Below are positions 24,910-32,971 of a DNA stretch of 64,000 bases, one piece after another. Source of the DNA: Hydrogenophaga taeniospiralis (GTDB lineage Bacteria; Pseudomonadota; Gammaproteobacteria; Burkholderiales; Burkholderiaceae_C); assembly GCF_020510445.1 (NCBI RefSeq), contig NZ_JAHBAG010000001.1, positions 62,001 to 126,000 on the forward strand, read 5' to 3'. The translations under genes and the position numbers were made by a program. The notes beneath the pieces were generated by a model. That model worked only from the letters and a program-made list of their open reading frames with translations, ran no database searches and was not told where the DNA came from. Within the stretch, counting starts at the first letter, position 1; each line of letters opens with the position of its first letter.

Positions 24910-27900
24910 CTACACCCGCGCCAGCACCGGCCCGAGCACACGCCCGGTGTGCGTGTCCAGCCGCACCACCTCGTCGGGGGGGGCCTCGGCCACCACGCGG
25001 CCACCACCACCGCCACCTTCGGGCCCCAGGTCGATGATCCAGTCGGCCTCGGCCATCACGTCCAGGTCGTGCTCGATCACGATCACGCTGTGGCCGCCGT
25101 CCACCAGGCGGTGCAGCACGCGGATGAGCTTTTCCACGTCGGCCATGTGCAGGCCCACCGTCGGTTCGTCGAGCACATAGAGCGTATGCGGTGCCTTCTG
25201 GCCGCGGCGTGTGACGTCGTCGCGCACCTTGCTGAGTTCGGTCACGAGCTTGATGCGCTGCGCCTCGCCGCCACTCAACGTCGGACTGGGCTGGCCCAGC
25301 GTGAGGTAGCCCAGGCCCACGTCTTTCAGCAGTTGCAGCGGGTGGGCGATGTTGGGCATGCTGGCGAAGAATTCGACCGCCTCGTCCACCTCCATCTGCA
25401 GCACGTCGCCGATGCTCTTGCCCTTCCAGCTGACGGCCAGGGTTTCGGGGTTGAAGCGCGCGCCGTGGCAGACCTCGCAGGGCACTTTCACGTCGGGCAG
25501 GAAGCTCATCTCGATGGTGCGCATGCCCTGGCCCTCGCAGCCCGGGCAGCGGCCTTCACCGGTGTTGAAGCTGAAGCGGCCCGGCCCGTAGCCACGCGCC
25601 TTGGCTTCGAGCGTGTCGGCGAAGAGTTTGCGCACCGTGTCCCAGAAGCCGATGTAGGTGGCCGGGCAGCTGCGCGGCGTTTTGCCGATGGGGGTCTGGT
25701 CCACTTCGAGCACACGGTCCACCACCTCGGAACCCAGCAGCTTGTCGCAACCGGTCCAAGTGGGGCGCTCGCCCGCGTCCCAGGCCGTGCGGCCGGCGAA
25801 GGTGCTGCGCTGGGACACGGCCGCCGCCGCGTTGGTGAGCAGCACGTCGCGCGCGAAGGTGGACTTGCCCGAACCGCTGACGCCGGTGACGACGACCAGG
25901 CGCTGCAGGGGGACGGCGACGTTGAGGTTCTGCAGGTTGTGCAGGCGGGCGCCACGGACTTCGAGCCAGGGGAGACCCTCACCCCCACCCTCTCCCGCCA
26001 GCGGGAGAGGGGGTTTGCTGCTCCCTCGCCCCTCTGGGGAGAGGGCTGGGGTGAGGGGCAACACGCCGCGCCGCGGCTGCAGCGGGTGTTTCATCGCGTG
26101 CAGCAGGTAGCGCCCGGTGACGGATTCTTCGTTCGCCGAGAGGTCGGCCACCGTGCCCTGCGCCACCACGCGGCCACCGCGTTTGCCGGCGCTGGGGCCG
26201 ATGTCGATGATGTGGTCGGCGCGGCGGATGGTGTCTTCGTCGTGCTCCACCACCACCAGGGTGTTGCCCTGGTCGCCGAGCTTGTGCAGGGCGTTGAGCA
26301 GGACGGCGTTGTCGCGCGCGTGCAGGCCGATGGTGGGCTCGTCCAGCACGTAGCACACGCCCTGCAGGTTGCTGCCGAGCTGTGCGGCCAGCCGGATGCG
26401 CTGCGCTTCGCCGCCGGACAGCGTGGGCGCGCCGCGGTCGAGCGTGAGGTAGTTCAGGCCCACTTCTTCCAGGAAGGCCAGGCGGCTTTCGATTTCGGGC
26501 AGCAGGTCGCGTGCGATGTCGGCTTCGCGTGCCGAGAGCGTGAAAATCCGTTCGCCCTGAGTCTGTCGAAGGGCGTCGACCGAGCCTGTCCTGAGCTTGT
26601 CGAAGGGCTCAGCCCGAACGGAGGTGTTGGGTGTCATCCCCATCAGGGTCCGGACCCATTTCCGGACCTCGTTCACCGACAACCGCGCCACGTCGGTGAT
26701 GCCCACGCCGCCAAACTTCACCGCGCGGGCCTGGGCGTTCAGGCGGGTGCCTTCGCAGCTCGGGCAAGGCCGGTCCGCCAGGTCTTCCACGTCGGGTTCG
26801 GCAAAGCTCTGCTCGCGTCCGCGCTCCCCGTCGTCGCGCACCGAGTCGTCGAGCGCCTTGCGCTGTTCGCGCGACAGCGCCAGACCCGTGCCCACGCAGT
26901 CCGGGCACCAGCCGTGTTTGCTGTTGTACGAAAACAGGCGCGGGTCCAGTTCGGGGTAGCTGGTGGCGCAGACCGGGCAGGCGCGGGTGGTGGAAAACAC
27001 CTCCAGCCGGCCCAGGCCCACGGTGGACGTGCCCTCGGCCAGCGCCTGGCTCAAGCCGTCGAGCGGGTGCAGCACATGCACCTGGCCTTTGCCGATCTCC
27101 AGCGCCTTCGCGAGCTGGCGGCGCCACCATGTCTCTTCGTCGGGGCTGACCACGCCATCGGCCACCGGCAGTTCGATGGTGTGTTCCTTGAAGCGGTCAA
27201 TGCGCGGGAAGCCGGTGGTGGGCAGAAACTCGCCGTCCACCCGCAGGTGCGTGTGGCCGCGCGGGCGCGCCCAGTCGGCCAGCTCGGTGTAGACGCCCTT
27301 GCGGTTGACCACCAGCGGCGCGAGCAGGCCGATGTGCCGGCCCGCGTAGCGCGTGAGGATGGCGGCGGCGATGCTCTCGGGGCTTTGCGGCATCACGGCC
27401 GCGCCGTCGTGCACGCAGTGCTGCGTGCCCAGCTTCACGTAGAGCAGGCGCAGGAAGTGCCAGACCTCGGTGGTCGTGCCCACCGTCGATTTGCGTCCAC
27501 CACGCGAGAGCCGCTGCTCGATGGCCACCGTGGGCGGGATGCCGTAGACCGCGTCCACCTCGGGCCGGCCCGCGGGCTGCACGATGCTGCGCGCGTAGGC
27601 GTTGAGCGATTCGAGGTAGCGCCGCTGGCCCTCGTTGAACAGGATGTCGAAGGCCAGCGTGGACTTGCCCGAGCCGCTCACGCCCGAGATCACGTTGAAC
27701 CGCCCGCGCGGAATGTCCACGCTGAGGTTCTTGAGGTTGTGCTCCTTGGCGTTGACGATGCGGATGGTGTTGGGCTGCGGCGCGGCCACGTGCGCGGTCT
27801 TCGCCGCACCCGGTCCGCGGGCGGGCGCCAGGTAATCCGCCACCCGGCCCTCGTGCGCTTCGTGCACCTCGCCCATGGACAACGCGTACTCGCGCAGCGA

Positions 27901-30900
27901 CAGCGCGGTGTGGCTCGTGGGGTGCTTGCGCACATCCTCGGGCGTGCCTTCGGCCACCACCAGGCCACCGCCCTCCCCGCCTTCGGGGCCGAGGTCGATC
28001 AGCCAGTCGGCGGCGCGGATCACGTCCAGGTTGTGCTCGATGATCACCAGCGAGTGCCCGGCCTCCAGCAGCTTGCGCAGGGAGCGCATGAGCTTGGCGA
28101 TGTCGTCGAAATGCAGGCCGGTGGTGGGTTCGTCGAACAGGAACAGCGTGCCCTTGCGCGAAATCGGCTGGCGGCTGGCGCTCGCCGTCTTGGCGGCTTC
28201 GGCCAGGAAGCCCGCGAGCTTCAGGCGCTGCGCCTCGCCACCCGAGAGCGTGGGCACCGGCTGGCCGAGCTTCACGTATTCGAGGCCCACGTCCACGATG
28301 GGTTGCAGGGCGCGGATGACTTCGCGGTCGCCCGCGAACAGCGCCGCGGCCTCGCTCACGGTGAGGTCGAGCACGTCGGCCACGTTGAACGTGCGGCCGC
28401 CCCGTTCGATGCGCACCTCCAGAATCTCGGGCCGGTAGCGCTTGCCGTCGCAGTCCGGGCAGCGCAGGTACACGTCGCTCAGGAACTGCATTTCGACGTG
28501 CTCGAAACCCGAGCCGCCGCAGGTGGGGCAGCGGCCGTCGCCGCCGTTGAAACTGAACTTGCTCGCGGTGTAGCTGCGCTGGCGCGACAGCGGCGCGTCG
28601 GCGAACAGGGCGCGGATGGCGTCCCAGGCCCCGACGTAGCTCACCGGGTTGGAGCGCGCGGTCTTGCCGATGGGCGACTGGTCGACGAACACCACCTCGG
28701 ACAGGAAGTCCGCGCCGAGCAGGCGGTCGTGCGCGCCGGGGGTGTCGGTGGTCTTGCCGAAATGGCGCAGCAGCGCGGGCGCGAGCACGTCCTGGATCAG
28801 GCTGGACTTGCCCGAACCCGAGACGCCGGTGACCACCACCAGGCGCTGCAGCGGGAAGTCCACGGTGACGTTTTTCAGATTGTGTTCGCGCGCGCCTTCC
28901 AGGATGAGGCGCGGCGTGTTGTCGGTCACCATGCGCTTGAAGCCCATGCCGACCTGCTTGCGCGCGCCCAGGTAGGCGCCGGTGAGCGTGTCGGCATCGC
29001 GGATGGCTTCGGGCGTGCCGTCGAACACGATCTGCCCGCCGCGCTCGCCCGGGCCCGGGCCCATGTCGATCAGCCGGTCGGCCGCGAGCATCACCGCCGG
29101 GTCGTGCTCCACCACCACCAGGGTGTTGCCCGCGTCGCGCAGGCGCAGCATGGCCTTGTTGATGCGCGCCATGTCGCGCGGGTGCAGGCCGATGCTGGGC
29201 TCGTCGAGCACGAACAGCGTGTTCACCAGCGAGGTACCGAGCGCCGTGGTGAGGTTGATGCGCTGCACCTCGCCACCGCTGAGGGTGCGGCTCTGGCGGT
29301 CCAGCGTGAGGTAGCCGATGCCGACCTCGCAAAGGTAGCGCAGGCGGGTGTTGATTTCGTCGAGCAGGAGCTTGAGGGCCTGCGCCTGGCCGGTGTGCGA
29401 CTCCTTCCCCCCCTGGGGGAAGGCGGGGATGGGGGCCTGCAGGCCAACAGGCCCCCACCCCTGCCCTCCCCCAGCGGGGGAGGGAGAAAGCGATGCAAAG
29501 AACACCCTCAACTTGTCCAGCGGCAGCAGCATCAAATCGTGCAGGCACAGGCCGGGCAAGGCTTCGAGCTGCGCGCGCGACCACTTCACGCCCTGCAGCA
29601 AATAGCGCTTCTCGGGCGGCAGCACCGCGTCGGCCTGCTGTTTCGTGCCGATGCGCCAGAGCAGGCTGTCGGTCTTCAGGCGGGCGCCGCCACAGCTCGG
29701 GCATTCGGTGTAGCTGCGGTACTTGGACAGCAGCACCCGGATGTGCATCTTGTAGGCCTTGCTCTCCAGGTACTCGAAGAAGCGCGCCACGCCGTACCAC
29801 TGCTTGCTCCACTGGCCCTCCTTGTAGGTGGGCGTGCCGCCGATCACCCACTGCCGCTGCTCGGGCGTGAGCTTGCTCCAGGGCGTGTCGCGCGGGATGC
29901 CGGCGGTCTCGGCGTGGCGCATCAGGTCGTCCTGGCACTCCTTCCAGGCCGGCGTCTGGAACACCTTGATCGCGCCGTTGCGCAGCGTGAGCTTCTCGTT
30001 GGGAATGACCAGGCCGTAGTCCACCCCGATCACCCGGCCAAAGCCCCGGCAGGCCTCGCAGGCGCCCACGGCCGAGTTGAACGAGAACATGGACGGCGTG
30101 GGGTCGGTGTAGCGGATGTCGCTCTCGGGGCAGTGCAGGCCCGTCGAGAACCGCCAGATCTGTTCAGCACCGTCTTCGGGCAACACATAAACCATCAGCT
30201 TGCCACTGCCACGCTTGAGACCGGCTTCGATGGCCTCCATCACGCGCGCCTGCTCGGCCGTGCCGATGCGGAAGCGGTCGGCCACCACGTCGAGCACCTT
30301 CACCGACGCGCTGGCCGGGGCGGTCCTGGACACTTTGGCCTTCGTGGTCTTGGCGGCCTTGGCATCGGGCACGGGCGTGGCGCGCTGCACCACGCGCTCG
30401 GCCTGCACGCGCGTGTAGCCGCTGGCCGAGAGCCATTGTTCGATTTCTTCGGGCGTGGTGCTGGCGGGCAGCTCCACGGGAAAGGTCACCACCAGACGGG
30501 GATCAAAACCGTGTGCCCCCACGCTCCCCAAGGGGGCTGATTCACCTTGGGGCGGCCCGGCGGTGAATCCCGCCGCGCGCTTCTGCAGCTCGGCGTAGAT
30601 CGACTCCGGCGAGTCGTGCCGCACCGGCAGCGCGGTCTCGCGGTCGAACAGCTCGGCGCCGCGTGCGAACAGGAGCTTCAGGTGGTCGTTCAGCTCGGTC
30701 ATCGTGCCCACGGTCGAACGCGAGGACCGCACCGGGTTGGTCTGGTCGATCGCGATCGCGGGTGGCACACCTTCCACCCGGTCCACCGCCGGCTTGTCCA
30801 TGCGGTCGAGGAACTGGCGCGCGTAGGCGCTGAAGGTTTCGACGTAGCGGCGCTGGCCCTCGGCGAACAGGGTGTCGAACACCAGGCTGGACTTGCCCGA

Positions 30901-31098
30901 GCCGCTGGGCCCGGTGACCACCGTGAGTTCGCCGGTGCGGATGTCGAGGTCGATGTTCTTCAGGTTGTGCTGGCGCGCGCCGCGGATGCGGATCAGCCCG
31001 GTGCCGCCCTCGGCCGTGCGACCCGCCTCCCCGGCGACGGCTGGAGAAACGGGCGTATCGGCCGACAAGAGTTCGGCGGGCAGGAAGGCGTCGGACAT
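24910..31098 (-). CDS. uvrA: double-length UvrA (four ABC ATPase domains) excinuclease-type protein
   Basis: 2,062 residues, about twice a normal UvrA. I start at the ATG at 31098 (TGGAG upstream); an ATG ten codons earlier has no ribosome binding site. The protein is two UvrA-like halves in tandem. Walker A motifs are at about residues 63, 761, 1141 and 1743 (GPSGSGKSS, GVSGSGKSS, GVSGSGKST, GVSGSGKST). There are four LSGGExQR signatures, four DEPxxGLH Walker B motifs and UvrA-type CxxC zinc modules (CPSCGG, CPTCGG, CPVC, CPGCEG). UvrA senses bulky DNA lesions as a dimer, so this may be a covalent dimer. Four or more dispersed repeats are read in frame as insertions. Such long UvrA proteins are known in Burkholderiales. 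A canonical uvrA may exist elsewhere. Confidence 0.95.
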   Translation of the reverse strand: MSDAFLPAELLSADTPVSPAVAGEAGRTAEGGTGLIRIRGARQHNLKNIDLDIRTGELTVVTGPSGSGKSSLVFDTLFAEGQRRYVETFSAYARQFLDRMDKPAVDRVEGVPPAIAIDQTNPVRSSRSTVGTMTELNDHLKLLFARGAELFDRETALPVRHDSPESIYAELQKRAAGFTAGPPQGESAPLGSVGAHGFDPRLVVTFPVELPASTTPEEIEQWLSASGYTRVQAERVVQRATPVPDAKAAKTTKAKVSRTAPASASVKVLDVVADRFRIGTAEQARVMEAIEAGLKRGSGKLMVYVLPEDGAEQIWRFSTGLHCPESDIRYTDPTPSMFSFNSAVGACEACRGFGRVIGVDYGLVIPNEKLTLRNGAIKVFQTPAWKECQDDLMRHAETAGIPRDTPWSKLTPEQRQWVIGGTPTYKEGQWSKQWYGVARFFEYLESKAYKMHIRVLLSKYRSYTECPSCGGARLKTDSLLWRIGTKQQADAVLPPEKRYLLQGVKWSRAQLEALPGLCLHDLMLLPLDKLRVFFASLSPSPAGGGQGWGPVGLQAPIPAFPQGGKESHTGQAQALKLLLDEINTRLRYLCEVGIGYLTLDRQSRTLSGGEVQRINLTTALGTSLVNTLFVLDEPSIGLHPRDMARINKAMLRLRDAGNTLVVVEHDPAVMLAADRLIDMGPGPGERGGQIVFDGTPEAIRDADTLTGAYLGARKQVGMGFKRMVTDNTPRLILEGAREHNLKNVTVDFPLQRLVVVTGVSGSGKSSLIQDVLAPALLRHFGKTTDTPGAHDRLLGADFLSEVVFVDQSPIGKTARSNPVSYVGAWDAIRALFADAPLSRQRSYTASKFSFNGGDGRCPTCGGSGFEHVEMQFLSDVYLRCPDCDGKRYRPEILEVRIERGGRTFNVADVLDLTVSEAAALFAGDREVIRALQPIVDVGLEYVKLGQPVPTLSGGEAQRLKLAGFLAEAAKTASASRQPISRKGTLFLFDEPTTGLHFDDIAKLMRSLRKLLEAGHSLVIIEHNLDVIRAADWLIDLGPEGGEGGGLVVAEGTPEDVRKHPTSHTALSLREYALSMGEVHEAHEGRVADYLAPARGPGAAKTAHVAAPQPNTIRIVNAKEHNLKNLSVDIPRGRFNVISGVSGSGKSTLAFDILFNEGQRRYLESLNAYARSIVQPAGRPEVDAVYGIPPTVAIEQRLSRGGRKSTVGTTTEVWHFLRLLYVKLGTQHCVHDGAAVMPQSPESIAAAILTRYAGRHIGLLAPLVVNRKGVYTELADWARPRGHTHLRVDGEFLPTTGFPRIDRFKEHTIELPVADGVVSPDEETWWRRQLAKALEIGKGQVHVLHPLDGLSQALAEGTSTVGLGRLEVFSTTRACPVCATSYPELDPRLFSYNSKHGWCPDCVGTGLALSREQRKALDDSVRDDGERGREQSFAEPDVEDLADRPCPSCEGTRLNAQARAVKFGGVGITDVARLSVNEVRKWVRTLMGMTPNTSVRAEPFDKLRTGSVDALRQTQGERIFTLSAREADIARDLLPEIESRLAFLEEVGLNYLTLDRGAPTLSGGEAQRIRLAAQLGSNLQGVCYVLDEPTIGLHARDNAVLLNALHKLGDQGNTLVVVEHDEDTIRRADHIIDIGPSAGKRGGRVVAQGTVADLSANEESVTGRYLLHAMKHPLQPRRGVLPLTPALSPEGRGSSKPPLPLAGEGGGEGLPWLEVRGARLHNLQNLNVAVPLQRLVVVTGVSGSGKSTFARDVLLTNAAAAVSQRSTFAGRTAWDAGERPTWTGCDKLLGSEVVDRVLEVDQTPIGKTPRSCPATYIGFWDTVRKLFADTLEAKARGYGPGRFSFNTGEGRCPGCEGQGMRTIEMSFLPDVKVPCEVCHGARFNPETLAVSWKGKSIGDVLQMEVDEAVEFFASMPNIAHPLQLLKDVGLGYLTLGQPSPTLSGGEAQRIKLVTELSKVRDDVTRRGQKAPHTLYVLDEPTVGLHMADVEKLIRVLHRLVDGGHSVIVIEHDLDVMAEADWIIDLGPEGGGGGGRVVAEAPPDEVVRLDTHTGRVLGPVLARV
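25976..26058. repeat. inverted pair of CCCTCACCCC repeats inside uvrA
   Basis: Plus-strand CCCTCACCCCCACCCTCTCC...GGGAGAGGG is followed by an oppositely oriented unit ending GAGAGGGCTGGGGTGAGGGG. The outer ends pair. It is translated as a segment of about 28 residues containing LTPALSPEGRGSS and PLPLAGEGGGEG, just before the fourth ATPase domain. Confidence 0.85.
26548..26621. repeat. CTTCGACAGGCTCAG-type repeat inside uvrA
   Basis: The element is bounded by CCGTTCG and CGAACGG and contains CTGTCGAAGGGC and CTTGTCGAAGGGCTCAG. It encodes VRAEPFDKLRTGS and DALRQTQGER in UvrA. A shorter relative with ends CCGTTGG/CCAACGG is at 43522-43561. Confidence 0.85.
29401..29490. repeat. inverted G/C-run repeat inside uvrA
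   Basis: Two G/C-rich palindromic units, CCTTCCCCCCCTGGGGGAAG and CCCTCCCCCAGCGGGGGAGG, face each other around GGGCCTGCAGGCCAACAGGC. They encode a Gly/Pro-rich insert of about 30 residues (SPSPAGGGQGWG... APIPAFPQGG) ahead of the first LSGGE motif. Confidence 0.8.
30511..30563. repeat. GC-rich comamonad repeat inside uvrA (N-terminal half)
   Basis: GTGTGCCCCCACGCTCCCCA, AGGGGGCTGA and CCTTGGGGCGGCCCGGCGG form the same element as in fdhA (35375-35453). It is read as AGPPQGESAPLGSVGAHG in UvrA. Confidence 0.8.
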
Positions 31099-31238
31099 GC
31101 GGGGGGCTCCAGTGGGGGAGGCAAACATTCTACGGAGGGGTGACGGGGGTCACGGTCGCGTAGGTAATATCCACAATGCGGCACCCGGGCGAACTCACCA
31201 GACTCCCCCATGCGACAGATACAACCGGAGACAAACCC

Positions 31239-32372
31239 ATGCAAACGACCACCTCGGGCACGCGCCGCGCGCTGACCCTCTGGGGCCTCGCCGCCCTGCT
31301 CGCCCTGAGCGCACCCGCCTGGGCCCAGTTGCGCATCGGCCAGCCTTCGGGCTTCACCGGCTCGGTGGCCGCTGGCGTGAAAGAGAACACCGAGGGCGCC
31401 AAGCTGTACCTGGACGCGGTGAACGCGCGCGGTGGTGTCAACGGACAGAAGATCGAGCTGATTTCGGTGGACGACAAGTTCGACCCGAAAGTCACGGTGG
31501 AGGCCGCGCGCGAGCTGGTCACCCGGCAAAACGTGCTGGCCCTGTTCCTGAACCGCGGCACACCACACGCGCAGGCCCTGCTGCCGCTGCTGAGCGAGCT
31601 CAAGGTGCCGCTGGTAGGCCCGAGCACCGGCGCCATGGCGCTGCACGATCCGGTCCACCCCTGGTTGTTCAACGTGCGCGCCACCTACCAGCGCGAGGCG
31701 GCCAAGGCCATCGAGCACCTGGCCAGCATCGGCATCGCACGCATCGCCGTGCTGGAAACCGACGACTCCTTCGGCGCCGATTCGGCCAAGGGCGCACTCG
31801 CCGGTTTCGCCAAAGCGGGCATCAAGCCGGTGCTGCAGGACAAGTTTCCGCGCGACAAACCCGACTTCGCCGAACTGGCCCCCAAGGTGCACCAGAGCAA
31901 CGCCCAGGCGGTCATGATCATCGGCTCGGCCGGCAACACGGCGAACGCGGTGAAAGCGATCCGCGCCGCGGGTTCGCGCGCGCAGATCGTCACGCTCTCC
32001 AACAACGCCTCGGAAGGTTTCATCAAGCTGCTGGGCGAACACGCGCGCGGCGTGATCGTGACCCAGGTGTTTCCCAACGAGCGCTCGGTGGCGTTTCCGC
32101 TGATCAAGGAAGCCCTGGATCTGGCCAAGGCCAAGGGGCTGGACGGGGTGTCGCCCGCCATGATGGAAGGCTTTGCCGCGGCCAAGGTGCTGGTGGAAGG
32201 CCTGCGGCGCGCGGGCCCCAACCCGACGCCGGCGTCGCTGCGCGACGCGCTCGAAGGCATCCGCAACTTCAACCTGGGAGGTCTGTCGGTCAGCTACAGC
32301 CCCACCAACCACACTGGGCTGGACTTCGCCGATCTGTCCATCGTGGACGCCACCGGCAAGTTCAGACGGTGA
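31239..32372 (+). CDS. branched-chain amino acid-type ABC transporter substrate-binding protein
   Basis: 377 residues from the ATG at 31239, with GGAGA upstream. A signal peptide ends A-W-A (29). The mature protein is a LIVBP-type (COG0683) two-lobe binding protein: LRIGQPSGFTGSVAAGVKEN, NARGGVNGQKIELISVDDKFDP, IAVLETDDSFGADSAKGA, AQAVMIIGSAGNTANAVKAI and GFAAAKVLVEGLRRAG. No permease or ATPase genes are adjacent, so it is an orphan binding protein or belongs to a transporter encoded elsewhere. It is divergent from uvrA with a 140-base intergenic region. Confidence 0.9.
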   Translation: MQTTTSGTRRALTLWGLAALLALSAPAWAQLRIGQPSGFTGSVAAGVKENTEGAKLYLDAVNARGGVNGQKIELISVDDKFDPKVTVEAARELVTRQNVLALFLNRGTPHAQALLPLLSELKVPLVGPSTGAMALHDPVHPWLFNVRATYQREAAKAIEHLASIGIARIAVLETDDSFGADSAKGALAGFAKAGIKPVLQDKFPRDKPDFAELAPKVHQSNAQAVMIIGSAGNTANAVKAIRAAGSRAQIVTLSNNASEGFIKLLGEHARGVIVTQVFPNERSVAFPLIKEALDLAKAKGLDGVSPAMMEGFAAAKVLVEGLRRAGPNPTPASLRDALEGIRNFNLGGLSVSYSPTNHTGLDFADLSIVDATGKFRR

Positions 32373-32396
32373 CGCCCTCAGGTCGCCAGGACGTTC

Positions 32397-32834
32397 TCAG
32401 GACTTGGCGATCAGCACCGGCACCTTGGCGTGCGTGAGCACCTTCTGCGCCACGCTGCCCAGGATCAGCGCCTTGATGCCCTGGCGGCCGTGCGAGCCCA
32501 TCACCACGAGGTCGCAGCCTTCCGCCTCAGCGGTTTCCAGGATGCCCTCGTACACCACATTGCGCTCGATGGTGTCGCCCACGAAAGGCACGCCTTCGTC
32601 GGCGCAGACCTTGCCCAGCGCGTCCAGCGCCTGGCCGGCGGCCGACTTGGCCTCGGTCAGGTAGGCCTGCAGGCCGACCGCGGACGCGTCGCCAATGCCA
32701 ATGTAGGGAAACGGGTCGAGCACATACACACCGACCACCTGGGCGCCCTGGCTCTTGGCGAGCCGCGCGGCGATGGTCGAGGCGTGGGCCGCCTGCTGGG
32801 AACCGTCGGTGGGAACGAGGATTTTCTTGAACAT
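32397..32834 (-). CDS. universal stress protein UspA family
   Basis: 145 residues with a single Usp domain. The N terminus FKKILVPTDGSQQAAHA and the C-terminal ATP-binding GSHGRQGIKALILGSVAQKVL (the G-2x-G-9x-G pattern) are both present, so it is the ATP-binding type. A class II FNR-type promoter is visible upstream (box 32934-32947, -10 at 32906-32911), which predicts induction at low oxygen. It follows the formate dehydrogenase genes on the same strand but has its own promoter. Confidence 0.94.
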   Translation of the reverse strand: MFKKILVPTDGSQQAAHASTIAARLAKSQGAQVVGVYVLDPFPYIGIGDASAVGLQAYLTEAKSAAGQALDALGKVCADEGVPFVGDTIERNVVYEGILETAEAEGCDLVVMGSHGRQGIKALILGSVAQKVLTHAKVPVLIAKS

Positions 32835-32905
32835 GGCATGCCTCCTGATGGGGGAAGTTGTTGCAGAAAGAACGCCACGGGTTTGCCGCAACGTCCGCGA
32901 AACCC

Positions 32906-32911
32906 ATCTTA
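32906..32911 (-). promoter_or_regulatory. -10 element of the usp promoter
   Basis: TAAGAT on the minus strand. Its centre is exactly 32 bases from the centre of the FNR-type box, as expected when the box is at -41.5. Confidence 0.65.
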
Positions 32912-32933
32912 GCGGTCTGGCACGGTGCTGCGC

Positions 32934-32947
32934 TTGAGACGCGTCAA
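32934..32947 (-). promoter_or_regulatory. FNR-type box of the usp promoter
   Basis: TTGACGCGTCTCAA on the minus strand (TTGA-N6-TCAA, 8 of 10 consensus bases). It lies 106 bases from the usp start codon, between fdhA and usp. Confidence 0.7.
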
Positions 32948-32971
32948 GCTGAACGCCGCGTTCATGCCGTA

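Noticed and set aside
29401..29490. Frameshift or assembly error in uvrA at the G/C-run repeat
   Set aside because: The frame stays open on both sides and resumes conserved UvrA sequence. Homopolymer runs could still hide an error, but nothing in the translation requires one.
24658..30540. A plus-strand open frame of 1,960 codons opposite uvrA
   Set aside because: It is the antisense shadow of a very GC-rich gene. Its translation is low-complexity (His/Arg/Val/Gln-rich) with no motif, while the minus strand has four complete ABC ATPase domains.
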